Assembly (NCBI GenBank): GCA_023425905.1
Contig: JAFABT010000011.1
Location: 1-5,363 of the forward strand
Reading direction: 5' to 3'
Length of the DNA stretch: 5,363 bases
From: Actinomycetes bacterium
GTDB taxonomy: Bacteria; Actinomycetota; Actinomycetes; Actinomycetales; Cellulomonadaceae
Shown here: positions 1-5,363 of the stretch, one piece after another
How positions within the stretch are numbered: position 1 is the stretch's first letter
Layout: every line of letters begins with the position of its first letter
Notes under the pieces: model-generated
The model's database searches: none
What the model was told of the DNA's origin: nothing
The model's input: the letters and a program-made list of their open reading frames with translations, nothing else
Translations under genes and position numbers: made by a program

Positions 1-415
1 GGGCAGGTCCGGCTCCGACGCCGACGTCACCGGCGGCCGGGGCGCGGCCGGCGCACACTGGCGTGACCCTCAGGTCATGGGCTCCGTGCTCGGACGGATC
101 GTGAGCGAGCGCGGGTGGAACGAACCGCTGCGCGGCGCTGGCCTGGTGGAACGCTGGCGTGAGGTCGTCGGCGACGACGTCGCGGACAACACGACGCCGG
201 AGAGCCTGACGGACGGCGTGCTCGTCGTGCGGGCGGGGTCGACGGCGTGGGCGACGAACCTCGGCCTCATGCGGGGGCAGCTGCTGAGCCGGCTCGCGGA
301 GGTGTTCGGCGAGGGTGTGGTCGCCGACGTCCAGGTGCTCGGACCGGTCGGGCGGAACTTCAAGCGGGGGCCGCGGTCGGTGCCGGGTCGCGGGCCCAGG
401 GACACGTACGGCTGA
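1..415 (+). CDS. dciA: DciA-type helicase loader/operator (DUF721), C-terminal part, 5' truncated
   Basis: This is the C-terminal 137 residues of a DUF721 protein. The frame stays open to the left edge (first full codon at 2), so the start is outside the window. The ATG at 77 is internal, because the preceding RDPQ followed by an MGSVLGRIVSERGW-like stretch is the usual actinobacterial DUF721 opening. Family hallmarks are visible: the VERWREVVGDDVA segment, the P-E-S-L-x-D-G-V-L-V-V strand, and STAWATNL with its conserved Trp codon at 248-250. A basic tail rich in R, G and P follows, ending in DTYG. DciA is known as the ancestral bacterial partner of the replicative helicase DnaB, acting at initiation. 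Its position immediately before gyrB matches Rv0004 of Mycobacterium tuberculosis, which supports the assignment. The missing part is probably a few dozen residues. Codon use is like that of the neighbours. Confidence 0.9.
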   Translation, partial: GRSGSDADVTGGRGAAGAHWRDPQVMGSVLGRIVSERGWNEPLRGAGLVERWREVVGDDVADNTTPESLTDGVLVVRAGSTAWATNLGLMRGQLLSRLAEVFGEGVVADVQVLGPVGRNFKRGPRSVPGRGPRDTYG

Positions 416-434
416 GGCCGTGGCGGCGACCGCC
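408..434 (+). terminator. Two tandem small hairpins after the dciA stop, possible weak terminator
   Basis: Two perfect inverted repeats sit next to each other. ACGGC (408-412) pairs with GCCGT (417-421) around a TGAG loop that contains the dciA stop codon. GGCGG (422-426) pairs with CCGCC (430-434) around CGA. Each stem is only 5 bp and no T-tract follows, so this is not a canonical intrinsic terminator. Short GC hairpins also arise easily by chance in DNA this GC-rich. They could attenuate read-through from dciA into gyrB, but that is inference. Confidence 0.2.
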
Positions 435-452
435 TGGCGAGGCATTGCACGG

Positions 453-458
453 TAGGAT
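453..458 (+). promoter_or_regulatory. Probable gyrB promoter, -10 element TAGGAT
   Basis: TAGGAT at 453-458 is a good match to the TANNAT-type -10 element of actinobacterial housekeeping sigma factors, and it lies in the only sizeable non-coding gap, 120 bases upstream of gyrB. No good -35 hexamer is seen at 16-19 bases spacing: the region around 428-436 reads GACCGCCTG, and TTGCAC at 445-450 is far too close. Usual spacing would put the transcription start near 465 and give a leader of about 114 bases. A promoter here would drive gyrB, gyrA and the gene after them. A supercoiling-sensitive response is known for gyrase promoters in other bacteria, but nothing in the sequence proves it here. 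Confidence 0.45.
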
Positions 459-524
459 GTGAATGACCTTCCTGGTGCCCGTGGGACGCCTGCAGAGCCG
501 GGAAATCGAGCGATGTGGAGTGAT

Positions 525-536
525 CCGCTACGGCGG
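525..536 (+). other. Short leader hairpin with a UACG (UNCG-class) tetraloop
   Basis: CCGC (525-528) pairs with GCGG (533-536) around TACG. In RNA this gives a cUACGg loop, a member of the UNCG tetraloops, which are known to be unusually stable. The stem is only 4 bp and does not extend past a T-T mismatch. It lies in the predicted gyrB leader, 25 bases before the Shine-Dalgarno sequence. No function is established, and chance occurrence is quite possible. Confidence 0.3.
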
Positions 537-561
537 TCGGTTCTACGCGCCTGCGAGACTT

Positions 562-567
562 GAGGAG
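562..567 (+). promoter_or_regulatory. Ribosome binding site of gyrB (GAGGAG)
   Basis: GAGGAG is the only strong Shine-Dalgarno match upstream of gyrB. It lies 11 bases before the GTG at 579, a rather long spacing. An in-frame TGA at 561-563 rules out any start further upstream, and no other start codon occurs in frame between it and 579. The site therefore fixes the GTG as the start. Confidence 0.7.
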
Positions 568-578
568 TACCACAGCCC

Positions 579-2621
579 GTGGCTGACCAGAGCACCACGC
601 AGAACGAGTCGTCCTACGACGCCTCCGCGATCACCGTCCTCGAGGGTCTCGACGCCGTCCGCAAGCGTCCGGGCATGTACATCGGGTCGACCGGTGAGCG
701 CGGCCTCCACCACCTCGTCTACGAGGTCGTCGACAACTCCGTCGACGAGGCCCTCGCCGGGCACTGCGACCACATCGAGGTCACGCTGCTCGCCGACGGC
801 GGCGTGCGCGTCGTCGACAACGGCCGCGGGATCCCCGTCGCGATCCACCCGACCGAGGGCCGGCCGACGGTCGAGGTCGTCATGACGATCCTCCACGCGG
901 GCGGCAAGTTCGGCGGCTCGGGCTACGCGGTCTCCGGCGGTCTGCACGGCGTGGGAATCTCCGTCGTCAACGCCCTGTCGCGGCGGGTCTCGACGGTCGT
1001 CAAGCGCGACGGTCACTCGTGGCTCATGGAGTTCGCCGACGGCGGCCGCCCTCAGGGCGAGCTCGTCAAGGGCGAGCCCACCGACGAGACGGGCACGACG
1101 CAGACCTTCTGGCCCGACGAGGACATCTTCGAGACGACGCACTTCGACTTCGAGACGCTCCGCGCGCGCTTCCAGCAGATGGCCTTCCTCAACAAGGGCC
1201 TGCGGATCACGCTCACCGACGAGCGCGCCCTCGAGCGCGACACCGACGACGAGGTCACGGGCCTCGCGCCCGACGCCGAGGAGGACGCCGACGCAGAGGC
1301 GCCCGACGCGACGGCGTTCCGCTCCGTCGTCTACAAGTACGACGGCGGCCTCATCGACTACGTCCACCACCTCAACTCGACGAAGAAGAGCGAGGTCGTC
1401 CACCCGGACATCATCTCGATCGAGTCGGAGGACACCGAGCGCCGGATCTCCGCAGAGATCGCGCTGCAGTGGACGAACGGCTACTCCGAGTCGGTCCACA
1501 CGTACGCCAACACGATCTCGACGACCGAGGGTGGCACGCACGAGGAGGGCTTCCGTGCGGCGATGACGACCCTCGTCAACAAGTACGCCCGCGACAAGTC
1601 GATCCTCAAGGACAAGGACGAGAACCTCACGGGCGACGACGTGCGCGAGGGCCTCACCGCGGTCATCTCGGTCAAGCTCGGCGAGCCCCAGTTCGAGGGC
1701 CAGACCAAGACGAAGCTCGGCAACACCGAGGCGAAGGCCTTCGTCCAGAAGCTCGTCAACGAGCGCCTCACCGACTGGTTCGACGCGCACCCGACCGAGG
1801 CGCGAGACATCATCCGCAAGGCGATCCAGGCGTCGGCTGCCCGCATGGCTGCCCGCAAGGCGCGCGAGGCGACGCGCCGCAAGGGCCTGCTCGACGGCGG
1901 CGGCATGCCGGGCAAGCTCCGCGACTGCCAGTCGAACAAGCCCGAGGAGTGCGAGGTCTACATCGTCGAGGGTGACTCGGCAGGGGGCTCGGCCGTCCGT
2001 GGCCGCAACCCGCGCACCCAGGCGATCCTCCCGATCCGCGGAAAGATCCTCAACGTCGAGCGTGCCCGCCTCGACCGTGCCCTGGGCAACCAGGAGGTCC
2101 AGGCGCTCATCACCGCCTTCGGCACCGGGATCGGTGAGGACTTCGACCTCGCCAAGCTGAGGTACCACAAGATCGTCCTCATGGCCGACGCCGACGTCGA
2201 CGGCCAGCACATCCGCACCCTCCTGCTCACGCTGCTCTTCCGGTACATGCGGCCCCTCATCGAGCACGGGCACGTGTACCTCGCGCAGCCGCCGCTCTAC
2301 CGGGTCAAGTGGTCGAACGCGCACCACGACTACGTGTTCTCCGACCGGGAGCGCGACGAGACGATCGTCGCGGGGCAGGCGGCCGGCAAGCGCCTGCCGA
2401 AGGACAACGCGATCCAGCGCTACAAGGGTCTCGGCGAGATGGACTACACCGAGCTGTGGGACACGACGATGGACCCCGAGCACCGCACGCTGCTCCAGGT
2501 CACCCTCGACGAGGCAGCCGCGGCCGACGAGATCTTCTCGATCCTCATGGGCGAGGACGTCGAGTCCCGCCGCTCCTTCATCCAGCGCAACGCCCGCGAC
2601 GTGCGTTTCCTCGACATCTGA
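579..2621 (+). CDS. gyrB: DNA gyrase subunit B (ATPase subunit)
   Basis: Complete GyrB of 680 residues, the usual length for forms lacking the extra ~170-residue TOPRIM insert of enterobacteria. GyrB binds and hydrolyses ATP to drive strand passage and, with GyrA, introduces negative supercoils. The GHKL ATPase domain comes first: E49 (catalytic base) and N53 in YEVVDNSVDEA, D80 in VVDNGRGIP, K110 in HAGGKFGG, the lid GGLHGVG at 120-126, and R143 (E. coli R136, the aminocoumarin contact). The transducer domain follows, with the ATP-sensing QTK at 375-377. It carries an acidic insert at about 219-246. The TOPRIM domain has E464 in VEGDSAGG, the metal-binding D537, D539 and D541 in DADVDG, and LPIRGKILNV at 484-493. 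QRYKGLGEM is at 613-621 and the protein ends in VRFLDI, as usual in Actinobacteria. The start is GTG. The gene lies 163 bases after dciA and 12 before gyrA. Confidence 0.98.
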   Translation: MADQSTTQNESSYDASAITVLEGLDAVRKRPGMYIGSTGERGLHHLVYEVVDNSVDEALAGHCDHIEVTLLADGGVRVVDNGRGIPVAIHPTEGRPTVEVVMTILHAGGKFGGSGYAVSGGLHGVGISVVNALSRRVSTVVKRDGHSWLMEFADGGRPQGELVKGEPTDETGTTQTFWPDEDIFETTHFDFETLRARFQQMAFLNKGLRITLTDERALERDTDDEVTGLAPDAEEDADAEAPDATAFRSVVYKYDGGLIDYVHHLNSTKKSEVVHPDIISIESEDTERRISAEIALQWTNGYSESVHTYANTISTTEGGTHEEGFRAAMTTLVNKYARDKSILKDKDENLTGDDVREGLTAVISVKLGEPQFEGQTKTKLGNTEAKAFVQKLVNERLTDWFDAHPTEARDIIRKAIQASAARMAARKAREATRRKGLLDGGGMPGKLRDCQSNKPEECEVYIVEGDSAGGSAVRGRNPRTQAILPIRGKILNVERARLDRALGNQEVQALITAFGTGIGEDFDLAKLRYHKIVLMADADVDGQHIRTLLLTLLFRYMRPLIEHGHVYLAQPPLYRVKWSNAHHDYVFSDRERDETIVAGQAAGKRLPKDNAIQRYKGLGEMDYTELWDTTMDPEHRTLLQVTLDEAAAADEIFSILMGEDVESRRSFIQRNARDVRFLDI

Positions 2622-2627
2622 GAGTGG
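2620..2627 (+). promoter_or_regulatory. Weak gyrA ribosome binding site overlapping the gyrB stop
   Basis: The bases GAGAGTGG begin inside the gyrB TGA and offer only partial Shine-Dalgarno matches (GAGAG, GAGTGG), 6 to 9 bases before the GTG at 2634. The gyrB stop at 2619-2621 excludes any earlier in-frame start for gyrA. A weak site overlapping the upstream stop suggests translational coupling, which would keep the two subunits in balance; this is inference. Confidence 0.45.
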
Positions 2628-2633
2628 CCTGAC

Positions 2634-5237
2634 GTGACTGAGAACCTCCCCGGCACGGCCGGGACGACCGACGCGATCCAGCACGGCCGGATCGAGACCG
2701 TCGACCTCCAGCTCGAGATGCAGCGCTCCTACCTCGACTACGCGATGTCGGTGATCGTCGGGCGGGCGCTGCCCGACGTGCGCGACGGCCTCAAGCCCGT
2801 CCACCAGCGTGTCCTGTACGCGATGTTCGACGGTGGCTACCGCCCGGACCGCGCGTTCTCCAAGTGCTCCCGCGTCGTCGGCGACGTCATGGGCAAGTTC
2901 CACCCGCACGGTGACTCCGCGATCTACGACGCACTCGTCCGGCTCGTCCAGGACTGGACGATGCGTTACCCGCTCGTCGCGGGGCAGGGGAACTTCGGCT
3001 CCCCCGGCAACGACCCGGCGGCCGCCCCGCGGTACACCGAGTGCAAGATGGCGCCGCTCGCGATGGAGATGCTCCGCGACATCGAGCAGGACACCGTCGA
3101 CTTCCGGGACAACTACGACGGCCGCACGCAGGAGCCGTCGGTGCTGCCGGCGCGCTTCCCGAACCTGCTCGCGAACGGCTCGGCCGGCATCGCGGTCGGC
3201 ATGGCGACGAACATCCCCCCGCACAACCTTCGTGAGCTGGCCGACGGGGTGCAGTGGCACCTCGACCACCCGGACGCGTCGAACGCCGAGCTGCTCGAGG
3301 CGCTCATCGGCCTCATCAAGGGCCCCGACTTCCCCACCGGTGCACAGATCCTCGGTCGTCAGGGCATCGAGGACGCGTACCGCACGGGCCGCGGGTCGAT
3401 CACGCAGCGCGCGGTCGTCGAGGTCGAGGAGATCCAGAACCGGACGTGCCTCGTCGTCACCGAGCTGCCGTACCAGGTGAACCCGGACGTCCTCGCGTCG
3501 AAGATCGCGGACCTCGTCCGGGACGGCCGTATCCAGGGGATCGCGGACATCCGCGACGAGACGTCGGGCCGCACCGGTCAGCGCCTCGTCATCGTCCTCA
3601 AGCGGGACGCGGTCGCGAAGGTCGTGCTCAACAACCTCTACAAGCACACGCAGCTGCAGGACAACTTCGGTGCGAACATGCTCGCGCTCGTCGACGGCGT
3701 CCCCCGCACGCTGTCCCTCGACGGGTTCATCCGGCACTGGGTCACGCACCAGCTCGAGGTCATCGTGCGTCGCACGCGCTTCCGCCTCAAGGAGGCCGAG
3801 GACCGCGCGCACATCCAGCAGGGCTACCTCAAGGCGCTCGACGCCCTCGACGAGGTCATCGCGCTCATCCGTCGCTCGCCCACGGTCGAGGAGGCCCGCG
3901 ACGGCCTCATCGAGCTGCTCGACGTCGACGAGGTCCAGGCGATGGCGATCCTCAACCTCCAGCTGCGCCGGCTCGCCGCGCTCGAGCGCCAGAAGATCAT
4001 CGAGCTCTACGAGCAGCTCATGGCGGAGATCGCCGACTACAAGGCGATCCTCGAGTCCGAGACCCGGCAGCGCGAGATCGTCGGCTCGGAGCTCGCGGAC
4101 GTCGTCGAGCGCTACGGCGACGACCGTCGGACGACGATCCTTCCCTACAACGGCGAGGTCGCGATGGAGGACCTCATCGCCGAGGAGGACGTCGTCGTGA
4201 CGATCACCCGCGGCGGGTACGCGAAGCGCACCCGGTCGGACGCCTACCGCGCCCAGCGCCGGGGCGGCAAGGGTGTCCGTGGGGCCCAGCTGCGCGAGGA
4301 CGACATCGTCGACCACTTCTTCGTCACGACGACGCACCGCTGGCTGCTGTTCTTCACGAACTTCGGCCGCGTGTACCGCGCGAAGGCGTACGAGCTGCCC
4401 GAGGGCGGCCGGGACGCCAAGGGCCAGCACGTCGCGAACCTGCTCGCGTTCCAGCCGGGCGAGAAGATCGCCCAGGTCCTCGACCTGTCGCGGTACGACG
4501 ACGCGGAGTACCTCGTCCTCGCGACCCAGCGCGGTCTCGTGAAGAAGACGCGCCTCACCGAGTACGACTCGAACCGCACGGGTGGTGTCATCGCGATCAA
4601 CCTCCGTGAGGACGACGCGGGTGAGCCCGACCTCCTCGTCGCGGCGCGCCTCGCGAACAGCGACGACGACCTCGTCCTCGTCTCCCGCAAGGGGCAGTCG
4701 GCGCGCTTCACCGCCTCCGACGAGGCGCTGCGGCCGATGGGTCGTGCGACCTCGGGCGTGACGGGCATGCGTTTCCGGGACGGCGACGAGCTGCTCGCGA
4801 TGGACGTCGTCCGGGAGGACGCCGCACTGTTCACCGTGACGCAGGGCGGGATCGCGAAGCGGACGTACCTCACGACCGACAACTACCCGGTCAAGGGCCG
4901 CGGCATCCTCGGGGTCAAGGTCGCGAACCTGCCCGAGCAGAACGGCGACCTCGTCGGGGCGCTCGTCGTCGACGACGCGGACGAGGTGCTCGTCATCATG
5001 GAGCGCGGCAAGATCGTCCGGTCCGCCGTGTCCGAGGTCAACGCGACGGGCCGCGCGACGCAGGGCGTGATCTTCGCCAAGCCCGACACGAAGGACCGCA
5101 TCATCGCAGTGGCCCGCAACGCCGAGTCCGTCCTCGACGACGAGTCGGACGACGCGGCCGGTGAGATCGCCGACGCTGCGGCCGAGGACGTTGTTACCGT
5201 GGTCGAGTCCGAGCCCACCTCTGGGGGAGACCAGTGA
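2634..5237 (+). CDS. gyrA: DNA gyrase subunit A (DNA cleavage and wrapping subunit)
   Basis: Complete GyrA of 867 residues with a GTG start. It cuts and rejoins the gate DNA segment and wraps DNA to give gyrase its supercoiling direction. The winged-helix core begins with SYLDYAMSVIVGRALPDVRD (32-51). The catalytic pair R133-Y134 is in APRYTE, and I186 in GIAVGMATNIPPHN matches the DNA-bending isoleucine of E. coli (I174). The quinolone region reads HPHGDSAIYD at 90-99, with S95 and D99 (E. coli S83 and D87) both the sensitive-type residues; mycobacteria have Ala at the first position. Tower and coiled-coil segments follow to about 500. The C-terminal pinwheel shows six blade motifs: RGGYAKR (526-532), NFGRVYR (576-582), RGLVKK (633-638), RKGQSAR (685-691), GGIAKR (738-743) and RGKIVR (791-796). 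The GyrA box QRRGGKG is at 541-547. An acidic tail fills 835-867. The gene is in the same reading frame as gyrB. Confidence 0.98.
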   Translation: MTENLPGTAGTTDAIQHGRIETVDLQLEMQRSYLDYAMSVIVGRALPDVRDGLKPVHQRVLYAMFDGGYRPDRAFSKCSRVVGDVMGKFHPHGDSAIYDALVRLVQDWTMRYPLVAGQGNFGSPGNDPAAAPRYTECKMAPLAMEMLRDIEQDTVDFRDNYDGRTQEPSVLPARFPNLLANGSAGIAVGMATNIPPHNLRELADGVQWHLDHPDASNAELLEALIGLIKGPDFPTGAQILGRQGIEDAYRTGRGSITQRAVVEVEEIQNRTCLVVTELPYQVNPDVLASKIADLVRDGRIQGIADIRDETSGRTGQRLVIVLKRDAVAKVVLNNLYKHTQLQDNFGANMLALVDGVPRTLSLDGFIRHWVTHQLEVIVRRTRFRLKEAEDRAHIQQGYLKALDALDEVIALIRRSPTVEEARDGLIELLDVDEVQAMAILNLQLRRLAALERQKIIELYEQLMAEIADYKAILESETRQREIVGSELADVVERYGDDRRTTILPYNGEVAMEDLIAEEDVVVTITRGGYAKRTRSDAYRAQRRGGKGVRGAQLREDDIVDHFFVTTTHRWLLFFTNFGRVYRAKAYELPEGGRDAKGQHVANLLAFQPGEKIAQVLDLSRYDDAEYLVLATQRGLVKKTRLTEYDSNRTGGVIAINLREDDAGEPDLLVAARLANSDDDLVLVSRKGQSARFTASDEALRPMGRATSGVTGMRFRDGDELLAMDVVREDAALFTVTQGGIAKRTYLTTDNYPVKGRGILGVKVANLPEQNGDLVGALVVDDADEVLVIMERGKIVRSAVSEVNATGRATQGVIFAKPDTKDRIIAVARNAESVLDDESDDAAGEIADAAAEDVVTVVESEPTSGGDQ
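5223..5229 (+). promoter_or_regulatory. Ribosome binding site of the gene after gyrA (GGGGGAG)
   Basis: GGGGGAG lies inside the last codons of gyrA, 4 bases before the GTG at 5234. It is stronger than the gyrA site. It marks the overlapping GTGA as a real start for the downstream gene and supports coupled translation with gyrA. Confidence 0.65.
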
Positions 5238-5362
5238 CGAACGACAGCGCGATCCCGCCCTCCATCCCGCCGCGGAAGAAGGCGACCAGCGGGTCTTCGG
5301 GCGCCGCGAAGAAGACCACGCCGCGCAAGACGGGCTCCGGCACGTCGACCGCGACGAAGTAG
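5234..5362 (+). CDS. DUF3566-like N-terminal fragment, 42 codons, stopped by TAG at the window edge
   Basis: The frame starts with GTG in a GTGA overlap with the gyrA stop and has a good ribosome binding site. It translates to 42 residues beginning MTNDSAIPPSIPPRKK, followed by a low-complexity run rich in S, T, G, A, P and K (6 Lys, 2 Arg, 1 acidic residue). There is no membrane segment or recognisable domain. In Actinobacteria the gene right after gyrA usually encodes a DUF3566 protein (M. tuberculosis Rv0007), with a disordered, polar N-terminus before two membrane segments. The position and opening residues fit that family, so I read this as its N-terminus. The frame ends at TAG 5360-5362, one base before the window ends, so the membrane domain is missing. 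A sequence or assembly error at the edge, a true nonsense mutation, or a genuine 42-residue peptide are all possible. Start confidence is high; identity is moderate. Confidence 0.55.
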   Translation: MTNDSAIPPSIPPRKKATSGSSGAAKKTTPRKTGSGTSTATK

Positions 5363-5363
5363 T

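Noticed and set aside
77..415. ATG at 77 as the true start of the dciA product (112 residues)
   Set aside because: The frame continues open to the left edge, and the residues before the ATG (WRDPQV) match the conserved DUF721 opening, so the ATG is internal.
445..450. TTGCAC as a -35 element
   Set aside because: Only two bases separate it from TAGGAT, and no -10-like hexamer occurs about 17 bases downstream (the bases there read CTTCCT).
416..578. Origin of replication or DnaA boxes in the dciA-gyrB gap
   Set aside because: No TTATCCACA-like or TTGTCCACA-like box is seen and the interval is short; the origin is expected near dnaA, outside the window.
463..885. Frame starting at ATG 463 and running into gyrB as a separate or leaderless gene
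   Set aside because: Most of it overlaps gyrB in another frame and gives Ser/Thr/Arg-rich shadow text; the ATG also sits slightly too close to the -10 element for a leaderless start.
1019..1975. Long + strand frame inside gyrB (318 codons)
   Set aside because: Arg/Gly/Pro/His-rich out-of-frame translation typical of GC-rich DNA, fully inside the conserved gyrB frame.
543..4430. Very long minus-strand open frame as a real 1295-residue gene
   Set aside because: It is exactly in register opposite gyrB and gyrA, has no recognisable domain, is compositionally a mirror of the sense codons, and has no promoter or ribosome binding site of its own that I can see.
3254..4609. Long + strand frame inside gyrA (451 codons)
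   Set aside because: Same type of Arg/Pro/Gly-rich shadow; gyrA conservation fully explains the region.
5191..5196. TTGTTA near the gyrA end as a -35 of a separate promoter for the next gene
   Set aside because: The matching -10 position reads CCCACC, and the bases are ordinary Val-Val-Thr codons within the acidic GyrA tail.

Overview
The window is a GC-rich stretch from an actinobacterium. Gene order, GTG starts, strongly GC3-biased codons (CTC, GTC, ATC, GAC, CGC) and a TAGGAT-type -10 element all fit, and the overall style suggests Micrococcales, possibly close to Cellulomonas. That genus-level guess is inference. The layout matches the conserved block next to the replication origin in Actinobacteria: dnaA-dnaN-recF-dciA(DUF721)-gyrB-gyrA-DUF3566. 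Only the right-hand part of the block lies in the window.

Layout, all on the + strand. Positions 1-415 hold the C-terminal part of a DciA/DUF721 protein whose start lies left of the window. Positions 416-578 are a 163-base gap with two small hairpins, a likely promoter (-10 TAGGAT at 453-458) and the gyrB leader and ribosome binding site. Positions 579-2621 encode complete GyrB (680 aa) and 2634-5237 complete GyrA (867 aa), separated by 12 bases. A third reading frame starts at 5234, overlaps the gyrA stop by four bases, and resembles the low-complexity N-terminus of the DUF3566 membrane protein usually found here. It meets an in-frame TAG at 5360-5362, one base before the window ends.

Function. 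DciA helps load or activate the replicative helicase DnaB. GyrB and GyrA form the A2B2 gyrase that removes positive supercoils ahead of the fork and introduces negative ones. The close spacing and the stop/start overlap suggest that gyrB, gyrA and the downstream gene are co-transcribed, with translation probably coupled. All catalytic residues checked in both gyrase subunits are present, and the main quinolone and aminocoumarin target positions carry the ordinary sensitive-type residues.

This is essentially a core housekeeping region. I see no mobile element, CRISPR array, tRNA or rRNA, and no convincing undescribed system. The points most worth a second look are the stop codon in the DUF3566-like frame at the right edge, the structured gyrB leader with a possible short upstream frame, and the gyrB and gyrA genes lying in the same frame with only one TGA between them.
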